Counted from the first letter of the stretch, positions 23,546 through 31,986 are shown. The stretch is DNA of 64,000 bases from Bradyrhizobium algeriense (GCF_003062295.1 NZ_PYCN01000028.1:1-64000); one strand, 5' to 3'. Notes: generated by a model from the letters alone, not told the origin. Numbers and translations: made by a program.

Positions 23546-26455
23546 ATGGCGAAGAAACCCGACACCCCCAAAAAATCAGGCAAAACCCCGAAATCCAAAG
23601 CCCATCGGCCGGACGTGCAGCCGATCGGGCCGGCGCTCGCCGAACTGCTCAATCCCGCGATCAACCGCGGCGATGCCGGCATGGGCTCGGGCACCGGCCT
23701 GCAGCCGCCGCCGGACAATTCGTGGGACCGCCGCGCCGGCGGCGAGGCCGCAGCGCATCGCGCGCGGGCCTCGACCAAAGGGACGAGCGATGACGTCGCG
23801 AAACGCGATGCGTCCAGCCAAGGTCTCGAAGAGGCCCCGCAAGCCAATTACGGCACCTCGGCGACCATCCCGACGCTCGACCCAGAACTCGCGCGCCAGC
23901 TCGGCCTGCCGACGGCGGAGGACGACGACGAGGCGCTGGCCCGTCCGCCGCGCAACAAGATGGAGGCGCTCGGCGTCAAGGCGACCGCCGACGCGCTGGA
24001 GAATCTGATCCGCGACGGCCGCCCGGAATTCAAGGGCGATGGCGGCCAGCTGAAGGTCTGGACGCCGCATCGGCCGCCGCGCCCGGAAAAGTCCGAAGGC
24101 GGCGTGCGTTTCGTGATCAAGTCCGAATACGAGCCGAAGGGCGACCAGCCGACCGCGATCGCCGAACTGGTCGAAGGCATCAACCGCAACGACCGCACGC
24201 AGGTGCTGCTCGGCGTCACCGGCTCGGGCAAAACCTACACCATGGCCAAGGTGATCGAGGCCACGCAACGCCCCGCCATCATCCTGGCGCCGAACAAGAC
24301 GCTGGCCGCCCAGCTCTATGGCGAGTTCAAGAGCTTCTTCCCCGACAACGCGGTGGAGTATTTCGTCAGCTATTACGACTACTACCAGCCCGAGGCCTAC
24401 GTCCCGCGCACCGACACCTACATCGAAAAAGACTCGTCCATCAACGAGCAGATCGACCGCATGCGCCACTCGGCGACGCGCGCGCTCCTGGAGCGCGACG
24501 ACGTCATCATCGTGGCTTCGGTCTCCTGCATCTACGGTATCGGCTCGGTCGAGACCTATACCGCGATGACATTTGCCCTGAAGAAGGGCGAGCGCATCGA
24601 CCAGCGGCAGTTGATCGCCGACCTCGTCGCCCTGCAATACAAGCGCACCCAGGCCGACTTTACCCGCGGCACCTTTCGCGTCCGTGGCGACGTCATCGAC
24701 ATCTTCCCGGCGCACTATGAAGACCGCGCCTGGCGCGTGAACCTGTTCGGCGACACCGTGGAGAATATCGAGGAGTTCGATCCGCTCACCGGCCACAAGC
24801 AGGACGATCTCGAATTCATCAAGATCTACGCCAACTCGCACTATGTGACGCCGCGCCCGACACTGGTGCAGGCGATCAAGTCGATCAAGAGCGAATTGAA
24901 GCTGCGGCTCGACGAACTCAACAACCAGGGCCGCCTGCTGGAAGCGCAGCGGCTGGAGCAGCGCACCACCTTCGATCTGGAAATGATGGAGGCGACGGGT
25001 TCGTGCGCCGGCATCGAAAACTATTCGCGCTATCTTACGGGCCGCCGCCCGGGCGAGCCGCCGCCGACGCTGTTCGAATACGTGCCCGACAACGCGCTGG
25101 TGTTCGCCGACGAAAGCCACGTCACCGTGCCCCAGATCGGCGGCATGTTCAAAGGCGACTTCCGCCGCAAGGCGACGCTCGCCGAATACGGTTTCCGCCT
25201 GCCCTCCTGCATGGACAACCGTCCGCTGCGGTTCGAGGAATGGGACATGATGCGCCCGCAATCGGTCGCGGTGTCGGCGACCCCGAGCGGCTGGGAGCTG
25301 AACGAAAGCGGCGGCGTGTTCGTCGAGCAGGTGATCCGTCCCACCGGCCTGATCGATCCACCCGTGCACATCCGCCCGGCGCGCACGCAAGTCGACGATC
25401 TCGTCGGCGAGGTCCGTGCCACTGCGCAGGCCGGTTATCGCAGCCTGATCACGGTTCTCACAAAGCGCATGGCGGAAGACCTCACCGAATATTTGCACGA
25501 GCAGGGCATTCGCGTGCGCTACATGCACAGCGATATCGACACCATCGAGCGCATCGAGATTATCAGGGATCTGCGCCTCGGCGCGTTCGACGCGCTGGTC
25601 GGCATCAACCTCTTGCGCGAAGGCCTCGACATTCCCGAATGCGCGCTGGTCGCGATCCTCGATGCCGACAAGGAAGGCTTTCTGCGCAGCGAGACCTCGC
25701 TGATCCAGACCATCGGCCGCGCCGCGCGCAACGTCGACGGCAAGGTGATCCTCTACGCCGACCAGATGACCGGCTCGATGGAGCGCGCCATCGCCGAGAC
25801 TGACCGCCGCCGCGAGAAGCAGGTCGAGTACAACACGGCGCACGGCATCACGCCGGAGAGCATCAAGAAGTCGATCGGCGACATCATGAACTCTGTCTAC
25901 GAGCGCGACCACGTGCTGGTCGAGATCGGCGACGGCGGCATGGCCGACGATGTCATCTCCATCGGCCACAATTTCGAGGCGGTGTTGTCCGACCTCGAAA
26001 CCCGCATGCGGGAAGCCGCCGCCGATCTGAATTTCGAAGAAGCCGCGAGACTCCGCGACGAAGTCAAACGCCTCCGCGCGACAGAGATGGCTGTCGTCGA
26101 CGATCCCACCGCCAAACAGCGCGCGGTGCAAGGCAAGGCCGGCGCCTACGCGGGGACGAAGAAATACGGCGAGGCGGCGAATTTGCCGGTCAGCGCGATG
26201 AAGAAGAAGAGCGTGTCTTCGGCGATCAAGGCCAGCGGCGGTGGCGGTTCAAAGGTCCACAAGCCTCATCTCGACGAAATGCACGGTCCGGAGTCACTGC
26301 CTTTCCGCCCCGGCGGCGCCAAACCGAGCAAGTCCGAGACCGGCAGCAAAATCTTCCAGCCAACCGACTCCCGCCAATCCGGCCCCGAATTCGGCCCTGC
26401 GCCGCGATCGAGCGGCGGCGCGCCGGGACATCGCGGTGGGTGGAAGAAACGGTAG
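23546..26455 (+). CDS. uvrB: Excinuclease ABC subunit B
   Basis: 969 residues, far longer than the usual 660–700. UvrB is the damage-verifying helicase of nucleotide excision repair, loaded by UvrA and handing the site to UvrC. The core starts about residue 190 (FVIKSEYEPKGDQPTAIAELVEGI). Walker A is GVTGSGKTYTM (about 223), the damage-probing beta-hairpin is in YYDYYQPEAYVPRTDTYIEKD, helicase motif II is FADESHVTVPQ, and motif VI is QTIGRAARNVDGK. The UVR/UvrC-binding motif (DLNFEEAARLRDEVKRLR) is at about 830–850. Extra parts: a 185-residue N-terminal region rich in Pro, Gly and Lys, and a 120-residue C-terminal tail rich in Gly, Ser and Lys; both look disordered and are usual in Bradyrhizobium relatives. 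Confidence 0.97.
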   Translation: MAKKPDTPKKSGKTPKSKAHRPDVQPIGPALAELLNPAINRGDAGMGSGTGLQPPPDNSWDRRAGGEAAAHRARASTKGTSDDVAKRDASSQGLEEAPQANYGTSATIPTLDPELARQLGLPTAEDDDEALARPPRNKMEALGVKATADALENLIRDGRPEFKGDGGQLKVWTPHRPPRPEKSEGGVRFVIKSEYEPKGDQPTAIAELVEGINRNDRTQVLLGVTGSGKTYTMAKVIEATQRPAIILAPNKTLAAQLYGEFKSFFPDNAVEYFVSYYDYYQPEAYVPRTDTYIEKDSSINEQIDRMRHSATRALLERDDVIIVASVSCIYGIGSVETYTAMTFALKKGERIDQRQLIADLVALQYKRTQADFTRGTFRVRGDVIDIFPAHYEDRAWRVNLFGDTVENIEEFDPLTGHKQDDLEFIKIYANSHYVTPRPTLVQAIKSIKSELKLRLDELNNQGRLLEAQRLEQRTTFDLEMMEATGSCAGIENYSRYLTGRRPGEPPPTLFEYVPDNALVFADESHVTVPQIGGMFKGDFRRKATLAEYGFRLPSCMDNRPLRFEEWDMMRPQSVAVSATPSGWELNESGGVFVEQVIRPTGLIDPPVHIRPARTQVDDLVGEVRATAQAGYRSLITVLTKRMAEDLTEYLHEQGIRVRYMHSDIDTIERIEIIRDLRLGAFDALVGINLLREGLDIPECALVAILDADKEGFLRSETSLIQTIGRAARNVDGKVILYADQMTGSMERAIAETDRRREKQVEYNTAHGITPESIKKSIGDIMNSVYERDHVLVEIGDGGMADDVISIGHNFEAVLSDLETRMREAAADLNFEEAARLRDEVKRLRATEMAVVDDPTAKQRAVQGKAGAYAGTKKYGEAANLPVSAMKKKSVSSAIKASGGGGSKVHKPHLDEMHGPESLPFRPGGAKPSKSETGSKIFQPTDSRQSGPEFGPAPRSSGGAPGHRGGWKKR

Positions 26456-26513
26456 TTACTGTCCGCGGGGCGTGTACCCCATCAATCCGGTTGTGAGTCA
26501 GACGGACAGAACG

Positions 26514-26666
26514 ATGCAAATTGACCGCAGGGCATTGTCCGACAGACTCGCTGTCTTCCCTCGCCTGGGTTTGGCCAACCGGCCGACCCCGCTCGAGCCG
26601 ATGAAGCGACTGATGGCTCATCTCGGCGGAAGCAAAACAAGGGCGAAAGGATGCTTGGCGCGCTAG
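26514..26666 (+). pseudogene. Remnant of a D-cysteine desulfhydrase/ACC deaminase-type gene
   Basis: A 50-codon frame reading LAVFPRLGLANRPTPLEPMK, then RLMAHLGG and SKTRAKGCLAR. The FPR..LA..PTPLEPM.RL..HLGG start is the typical N-terminus of the D-cysteine desulfhydrase family (fold-type II PLP enzymes). In intact genes HLGG is followed by a lysine-bearing loop and then GGNKTRKLE; here HLGG runs directly into SKTR, as if the segment between the two GG sequences was deleted, and a stop follows. The roughly 280 further residues are missing, so the gene is dead. Confidence 0.55.
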
Positions 26667-26743
26667 AAGCGGTTGCGCGACGTCCGTTGCAAGAACTGTC
26701 GCATCGAAAGTCGGCTTTAGAACAATCTAGCGCTTCTTCGGCC

Positions 26744-26757
26744 TGATCAGCTGATCA
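26744..26757. repeat. 14-base perfect palindrome TGATCAGCTGATCA
   Basis: An uninterrupted palindrome 70 bases upstream of the start at 26827. It may be an operator for that small gene, but no regulator can be assigned. Confidence 0.3.
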
Positions 26758-26826
26758 TGGACGTTCTTCGCCTAGATTCAGTTCGCTCCTTGCATCGGCG
26801 ACAGGCTTCGGATCGAGGAGAATGCC

Positions 26827-27015
26827 ATGCCCGAAGCACAAAGCGACATTGACTATACTGTTGATATCCGCAGACACGAGACGACATTTCGTGCGAATAC
26901 GCCCAAGGGAGAGGAATTCCTCGGCGGCGTTGACCTCACCATGTCCAATGAAGAAGCACATACATTCATACAGGATGCCCGGACGGCAGGGCTGACGGTC
27001 AAATCGTCTTTCTAA
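26827..27015 (+). CDS. Hypothetical protein (62 aa)
   Basis: MPEAQSDIDYTVDIRRHETT... a short acidic protein with a GEEFLGGVDLTMSNEEAHTFIQDARTAGLTV end. GAGGAG lies just upstream of the ATG, so translation is plausible. No family recognised. It sits in the gene-poor stretch after uvrB. Confidence 0.65.
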   Translation: MPEAQSDIDYTVDIRRHETTFRANTPKGEEFLGGVDLTMSNEEAHTFIQDARTAGLTVKSSF

Positions 27016-27189
27016 CGACTTCGCATTGGTTTCGGCCGATCTACCCTGATTTGCTGGATTCCCCCAGACCTTTACGGAGGGACGCTTACGGCTCGCCTGA
27101 TCATCCGCTGGCTGTGGTGTCGCTTGGATCGCGATACTGCCGGCCGTTTGACGTAACGTGCGTGGAGGATCTATCACGAGGAGTATGGG

Positions 27190-27366
27190 CTAATAGGTTA
27201 GGACAAGCAGGCGTTGCACAATCGCGCCTAAGCAAACGAGCACCACCAGCAATTTGAGGAGGTTTGCCAATCGGCCGTCGGTAGCAAACTTGTCGATGGC
27301 CCAAAAACAGATTGCGCCCACGACCACAATGATCAGAACGCCAATTAGAACTGAAATGATCGCCAT
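27190..27366 (-). CDS. Thivi_2564-like small membrane protein (58 aa)
   Basis: MAIISVLIGVLIIVVVGAIC starts the protein, then FWAIDKFATDGRLANLLKLL and VVLVCLGAIVQRLLVLTY. Two hydrophobic helices are joined by a short polar turn, the pattern of the Thivi_2564 family of small membrane proteins (first helix ending in W.ID/N, second beginning K..L...V). AAGGA lies seven bases before the ATG. It has no homologous neighbour; role unknown. Confidence 0.7.
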   Translation of the reverse strand: MAIISVLIGVLIIVVVGAICFWAIDKFATDGRLANLLKLLVVLVCLGAIVQRLLVLTY

Positions 27367-27654
27367 GAGTAATCCTTGGACTTGCTGCTGCCGGGCGCAG
27401 CATCCCGAGGCACCGGCCGGGCGTCAAGGGCAAGTCGTGCTAGTTTCGTTGAATTGAGACTACAAATTCGGGAGCTCCTGCTGGCTGGCTCGTGCCATCA
27501 GTTATCCATCAGCGTGCCGATAAGCCCTAGTAGCGCCTGGTGCTCTCAAGAGATCGCGCCGCGCGGTGACTGTCGCAAGCGGCGGAATGGCGCCTTTCCA
27601 CTCGCACAGCCTGCGGAACTTGAGATAACGCTGAAAGCGGGTCGCAACGGTCAG

Positions 27655-28872
27655 TTAGGGAGATCGTGCATTTCCAAGGGTTTGGAATAGCGTTTGTCGC
27701 CACCAATCGCTTTCGATCTGATCGAGCACGGCGAGATCGAGCATAGGCCGCAAGGTACTGCCCTTCGGCAGCACGATTGCATAGCTCTCGCTGCTGAAGC
27801 TGGTGTCGACAACACGAACCGAGGCCGAGAAATCCTTCCGGACGGTCCAGGTCAGAAGCGGTTTGTCATGGACGAAGGCATCGATCGCGCCGCGGCTCAA
27901 TGCAGATAGGCCGCTTTGAGGGTCCGGAAATGCTCGAAAGGAAAGTTGCTGACGAGTTAGGTAGTCGGTTGTCGCAGAGTTCGCGACAGCGCCGACGCGC
28001 ACGGATCGTAAGTCGTTGAAGCCGTGAACGGCGCCTTCGAGCCCTCGGCGCGTGAGGGTGGAGGTGATACCTGCGGTGAACACGGCTACAGCGATGATGG
28101 AAGCGATCATCCACCCGATTGCGACGATTCGCCCTGGAAGAGTCGCTGGCGCATTCTGAGCAGCTCCCGCCTGTGTCATGGCGATAGTCGACCACCAGAA
28201 GCTGGAGCCGAGCCCTTTGGCTCCTCCGCCGAAATGTTCCGTTTTCCCGCGTTCCAGTAGCCAAATGAGGAAGCCGACCGCCATCGCAAAACAAAGCAGT
28301 ACGGCGACAGCCTGGAAGAAGCCGAAGGAAAGAAGTGCCCGCCCGATCGATACCCAGGCGCTTTCATTGATGGGCACCGCAATCCCAAGCCCGGTGTTGT
28401 AGAAGGGTTGCGTAAAATCGACGCTGCGTGCGCGCCCAGCGGTCACAGTTACTGCCGCGACACCGGCGTCGAGGGTGCCCTTCGCGACGTCATCCAGCAG
28501 ATCCTGCACGTTCTGGGTCTCGACCAGGCGAAAGCGCAGATGCGCTCCAGCAGCGATTTTTCTCCAAAGTTCGATGCTGATACCGCCCCAGCTCCCATCC
28601 GGCTGCTTCATCGCGAAGGGCGGGGCCTCCTTGGTCGCCACTACCAATTCTCTGTCAGGGACTGTGCCTTGGGCTCGAACGGCGTTGCAGTCGAGCGCAA
28701 GCATCGCCAGCGACAGAACGCATAGCAGGAGCGGTCGAAGTGACGAAATCGCTGGTTCGCCTTGAGAGGCCCGATCTCGCCGCGCTAAACGGCTAAGGGC
28801 TTCCGGAGCGAAATCCAGCCCGTCGGAAGCGCCACGGTGTGGGACTGCCGGAGATTCCTCGAACGAACTCAT
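27655..28872 (-). CDS. Prokaryotic ionotropic-glutamate-receptor-like ligand-gated channel
   Basis: 405 residues (from the ATG at 28872, AGGG upstream). A hydrophobic signal/anchor (LRPLLLCVLSLAMLAL, about 45–62) precedes a solute-binding lobe (ELVVATKEAPPFAMKQPDGSWGGISIELWRKIA ... VDFTQPFYNTGLGIAVP). Then comes a channel insert: TM1 (FFQAVAVLLCFAMAVGFLIWLLE), a pore loop (SFWWSTIAMTQAGAAQNAP), and TM2 (GRIVAIGWMIASIIAVAVFTAGITSTL), followed by the second binding lobe (DLRSVRVGAVANSATTDYL ... SSESYAIVLPKGS). This split SBP–pore–SBP order is that of GluR0-type receptors. The pore loop lacks the potassium signature TVGYGD; QAGAAQNAP looks more like the eukaryotic QQGCDISP region. Ligand probably an amino acid. 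Stand-alone gene. Confidence 0.8.
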   Translation of the reverse strand: MSSFEESPAVPHRGASDGLDFAPEALSRLARRDRASQGEPAISSLRPLLLCVLSLAMLALDCNAVRAQGTVPDRELVVATKEAPPFAMKQPDGSWGGISIELWRKIAAGAHLRFRLVETQNVQDLLDDVAKGTLDAGVAAVTVTAGRARSVDFTQPFYNTGLGIAVPINESAWVSIGRALLSFGFFQAVAVLLCFAMAVGFLIWLLERGKTEHFGGGAKGLGSSFWWSTIAMTQAGAAQNAPATLPGRIVAIGWMIASIIAVAVFTAGITSTLTRRGLEGAVHGFNDLRSVRVGAVANSATTDYLTRQQLSFRAFPDPQSGLSALSRGAIDAFVHDKPLLTWTVRKDFSASVRVVDTSFSSESYAIVLPKGSTLRPMLDLAVLDQIESDWWRQTLFQTLGNARSP

Positions 28873-29452
28873 AGCGGACCCTAACTTATTACGTATTGGA
28901 GATCGGCCGACGGAAGCATTGCTATTTGGCGGCATTTCGTCATCAGGCGGAGCGCCGACCAGCTCGGCCCGATGCGGAACCGACGCGCCGGAACGAGGTC
29001 AAGCTTTCGAGAAACGGTGACGCGGTGAATATCGGCTTCAACGTACGCTCAACCCGCCCCTCCGCCGACCCATAGCAGACCAATTCAACTGTTCCTTGGG
29101 AACTCGTCGCACCTATGGCCGGCGTATCCCCGCAGCCCTTGAAGAAAGGATGGCGCACCTTGCTCTCGGCTGATCTGGCCGGTACTCGATCTCGGCGAGC
29201 AGCTCGGGCTCTGCCCAGTGCCCTTATGGGCAATGCCGACCTGTATCGACGCGAGTGCTTTAACAGCAGCTACGGATTAACATGCCACGTATCCTTCTCG
29301 CTTCTCTTGCATTGCTCGCGATCACCTTGGTGCTTTGCTTCATGCGACACACCACGGCGCGCACGCAAATTCGCATTGCGGCTTTTGGACCGAGATTGAG
29401 GCAGGGCTGTCGTGTCGCTAGTTAGGCAGGTGTCCAATCGATCGGTGGCCAA
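28873..29452. other. 580-base stretch without a supported gene
   Basis: Open frames on both strands have no family resemblance or good ribosome-binding sites. A 47-codon plus-strand frame starting at 29281 (MPRILLASLALLAITLVLCF) encodes a hydrophobic helix but has no Shine–Dalgarno sequence. The channel gene promoter should lie near 28880–28960. Confidence 0.4.
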
Positions 29453-29605
29453 TCAGATCTCGGCTTTCAAATTCTTGAAAGCATCCTGAATGTATTTGGC
29501 CAGCGGGCGCTTGCCGTCCTGCTCGATCCACGCGTCGACGGCGAGCCGCATCGCGCCAAGTGATGCCATGGCAAGGAGCCGCAGCCTCTCGCGCCGCGTA
29601 CGCCT
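29453..29605 (-). pseudogene. C-terminal remnant of a TetR-family regulator
   Basis: Ends ERLRLLAMASLGAMRLAVDA, then WIEQDGKRPLAKYIQDAFKN and LKAEI before TGA. This is the usual last helix pair of TetR proteins (A..A..G..R.A.D.W......R.L..Y...AF). No start codon in a proper place and no HTH domain were found on the upstream side, so only the last ~45 codons survive. Confidence 0.5.
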
Positions 29606-30097
29606 CTTTCGCGAGAACACTACTACCGATTGCGTTGCCTGCCGGGCAAATCACACATGGCTTGGTCCAGTCCTCGTCGCGAAAATAATTCGCTTCGCGG
29701 TTACCCCAAATCACCCCTACAACTCCCGCCATCCCGCACCCGCTAGAGGGGCGTATCGCGATCGTCACGGACGTTGGGTGCGGGATGCGATGGACGCGGC
29801 AGCGTCGGGCGCGAACGGGATCGCAGGGCGGGCTTCGGCTTGTGAGCGAGCAACGGCGCGCAGACGACCGGCGCTTAAACGCCTTCGCCAGAATTTTGGT
29901 CGGCAGCACATGAGCCGGTCGAAGCGTTTTGGTGAGGGAAGCCGCGGACGGCAAAGGCGTGTGGTTCTGGCACCCGTGGCTGGTGTCAAGCTGATGGAGA
30001 TTTGTCGAGCCCAACCGGGTGTCGGCCAATCGCCAATCCGTCAGCGACGGTGGCAAGAGGAATTCGTCGCCGGGAAGAGCGCGCTATAAGCCGTAAC
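29606..30097. other. 492-base gap, no supported gene
   Basis: Arg/Ala-rich open frames on both strands are typical GC-rich artefacts. No repeats or RNA structures seen until the element at 30098. Confidence 0.4.
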
Positions 30098-30278
30098 ACC
30101 ATTGCGCAGGGAAGGCCGGGTGTTCCGGCGCACCTTGCAGTCACCCATGTGCATTTTGTGCGCACGACTGCGGGTGCTGAGGGCACCCGGCTTTCCCTGC
30201 GCCCTCTTCGTTTTTCGAGGGCATCGCCGATCGCATGACTTCGGGCGCGTCGCGCCGCGAGAATGCGAAGGTGTGTCT
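30098..30278. repeat. Structured intergenic element, family G (GCGCAGGGAAGGCCGGGTG)
   Basis: Arms GCGCAGGGAAGGCCGGGTG (30104–30122) and GCACCCGGCTTTCCCTGCGC (about 30183–30202) pair to form a long stem with one mismatch region, enclosing about 60 bases with a GTGCGCACGACTGCGGGTGC part. A second motif GGGCGCGTCGCGCCGCGAG follows at 30243–30261. I recall closely similar elements, including both parts, as abundant in Bradyrhizobium genomes; whether they are transcribed is unknown to me. Confidence 0.6.
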
Positions 30279-30282
30279 TCTT

Positions 30283-30366
30283 GTAGGATGGGTAGAGCGA
30301 AGCGAAACCCATCGAGCGCTGCGTCCATCACGATTGATGGGTATCGCTTCGCTCCACCCATCCTAC
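30283..30366. repeat. Palindromic intergenic repeat, family C (GTAGGATGGGTAGAGC)
   Basis: GTAGGATGGGTAGAGCGAAG at the left is inverted at the right as GCTTCGCTCCACCCATCCTAC, forming a stem of about 30 bases with AAACCCATC/GATGGGT inside. A second copy lies at 49341–49422. Confidence 0.85.
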
Positions 30367-30420
30367 GGTTCTAGCTGTTTGACATTCGAATCCGAAATCG
30401 CAGCCGCGCCATTGCCCACC

Positions 30421-30603
30421 TCACCCGGACCGGCGGTTGCTCGTATTCTGCGTCAGATTGCCGTGCGCGGCCTGTTCGCGGATGTTGTTCTTCTCGTCGT
30501 CGCGATGGCCCTTAGTGGTGTCGAGGGGAACGCTGGGCGCGCTGCCTGGGCCCTTGTGGCTCTGGTTGTCCTCGGGGATGGGCGGAACGGTCTTCGTCAT
30601 CAT
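30421..30603 (-). CDS. Small hydrophilic hypothetical protein (60 aa)
   Basis: MMTKTVPPIPEDNQSHKGPG..., ending HGNLTQNTSNRRSG. It is rich in Asn, Gln, Pro and charged residues and has no hydrophobic core, so it is probably disordered. The closing (A)(E)QGxxxNxxQNTxNxG pattern is shared with short, stress-associated proteins of Rhizobiales. GGAGA lies before the paired ATG codons at 30603 and 30600; the second has the better spacing. Confidence 0.65.
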   Translation of the reverse strand: MMTKTVPPIPEDNQSHKGPGSAPSVPLDTTKGHRDDEKNNIREQAAHGNLTQNTSNRRSG

Positions 30604-30931
30604 GGTCTCCGTTATCAACGGAAGCAACGCCGGCCGTGGAGGGATCGTTCCCAGAACGGTTGCATGCAACGGCGCATGCATTGTCGCCGGCCGCAAAAAG
30701 CCATGCCACCGATTTCGGCGGCTCGGTGATCTTCGAAAAGGACGGCCCCACCGGAAGCGGAGTTCGGCAAGCAATAAGATACCGCGCCCCTTCCCGCCGC
30801 GCGGCCCGTAGCAGTGAACCATTTCGAAACCATCGCGACAGATACTTTAGTTCCTTTGGCTGATACTTCTGCCGTTCCGTTCACAATGGGTCTGGCCGCA
30901 AGCGCGGGATCGAGCACAGGTAGGTGGGCGA
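30604..30931. other. 328-base gap between divergent genes
   Basis: No gene found. It contains GCATGCAACGGCGCATGC, an imperfect palindrome near 30662–30679, and should hold promoters for both flanking genes. Confidence 0.4.
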
Positions 30932-31381
30932 ATGACCGAGGGATCAAATCGTCAGCACGTGCTGGATTTCCTCAACGTCCTGTATTCCGGCGATGTCGAG
31001 GCCGCGCTGGAGCGCTGCACCGACGACATCGAATTCCTCGCCAACGCCCCGATCGACATCCTGCCGCACATGGGCCATCGCCGCGGCAAGGCCGAAATGC
31101 GCGAGATGTGGAATGCAGTGCGCGCCCGCTATTCCGAGCTGCGCTGCGAGGTGCCGATGCTGGTCACCGAGAACGACAAGGCGTCCGCGTTCATCCGCGT
31201 GTTCTTCCGCAAGAACATCAATCAGCGCATGGTGCAGTTCGACATCGCCGGCTTCTACACGCTGCGCAACGGCAAGATCAGCCATATCAGGGAAGTCATC
31301 GATACCTTCGATCTGGTCCAGCAACTGCTCGAACGCGATATCGCCGCGATCCTGACCGGCAGGCGGCCGGACCCGATCTAG
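30932..31381 (+). CDS. NTF2/SnoaL-like protein
   Basis: 149 residues with the cone-shaped NTF2 fold: HVLDFLNVLYSGDVEAALERCTDDIEFLANAP, then a RGKAEMREMW helix and beta strands up to FYTLRNGKISHIREVIDTFDLVQQLLERD. Such domains bind or isomerise small hydrophobic molecules; no active-site prediction is safe. It has a paralogue at 31987–32421 sharing PID...P..G.RRGKA and the VIDTFDLVxQ end, separated only by a small membrane-protein gene. Confidence 0.8.
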   Translation: MTEGSNRQHVLDFLNVLYSGDVEAALERCTDDIEFLANAPIDILPHMGHRRGKAEMREMWNAVRARYSELRCEVPMLVTENDKASAFIRVFFRKNINQRMVQFDIAGFYTLRNGKISHIREVIDTFDLVQQLLERDIAAILTGRRPDPI

Positions 31382-31394
31382 CGTCTACGCACTC

Positions 31395-31436
31395 CGTCAT
31401 TCCGGGGCGATGCGTAGCATCGAACCCGGAATGACA
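31395..31436. repeat. Short palindromic repeat, family B
   Basis: CGTCATTCCGGGGCGATGCG and CGAACCCGGAATGACA pair around a GTAGCATC loop. It begins 14 bases after the stop of the NTF2-like gene and may terminate its transcription. This is the short form of the element at 9078 and 36411. Confidence 0.75.
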
Positions 31437-31536
31437 GATGAAATGCGGAACGCTTCGCCGGATATTCCAAACGCCATTGAACCTCACCGCGCCGGCCGTG
31501 ACACACCACAAGGCTGTTTCCGGACACGAAGAACGT

Positions 31537-31803
31537 ATGAAGATCGCATTGCTGGCCTTGCTTGGTTTGGCGTTGGGGACCTTGGGAGGCGCGGCACTGG
31601 GCATCGGGGCCGGCCTCGCCTGGGTGGAAATCTTCAAAACCACGAGTTTTGAAGGCTATAGCGGGATGCTGGTGTTCTTCACCTTCATGCCGCTGGGGGC
31701 CGCGATCGGCGGTATCGGCGGCGCCCTGCTGTTCGGCATCATCGCCATTCGCGACGCCGAAATCGCCATCGAGCGGCAGCCGGTGCGCGGTCATGACCGT
31801 TAA
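31537..31803 (+). CDS. Small membrane protein (88 aa)
   Basis: Two hydrophobic helices: MKIALLALLGLALGTLGGAALGIGAGLAWVEIF and GMLVFFTFMPLGAAIGGIGGALLFGIIAI, both glycine-rich (GGAALGIGAG, GAAIGGIGGAL), suggesting tight helix packing or oligomers. A charged tail DAEIAIERQPVRGHDR follows. No family recognised. It lies between two NTF2-like genes on the same strand, but gaps of 150 and 180 bases make one operon uncertain. Confidence 0.65.
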   Translation: MKIALLALLGLALGTLGGAALGIGAGLAWVEIFKTTSFEGYSGMLVFFTFMPLGAAIGGIGGALLFGIIAIRDAEIAIERQPVRGHDR

Positions 31804-31986
31804 GTGATCGGCAAACGGCCGGAAACGCCGCATTTGTGCAATGCAAAAACGGCAATTGCGTTTTGGCCGTGGTCCTCTATTTGTAGCTGCAACAGTGAAG
31901 TTCAGCATTTCGGCCCGGCGTCGATGAAGACGCCCATTTGGGCGCGACTGCTGTTTTGAAAATCCAGTTTCAAGGACCAAACCAAA

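Noticed and set aside
23576..26131. 851-codon open frame on the minus strand across uvrB
   Set aside because: It is antisense to an unmistakable uvrB. Its His/Arg/Val/Asp-rich composition is that of a mirrored GC-rich coding frame, with no family motif or ribosome-binding site.
29281..29427. 47-codon plus-strand frame with one hydrophobic helix
   Set aside because: No ribosome-binding site and an Arg-rich tail without resemblance to a family; kept only as a remark in the gap entry.
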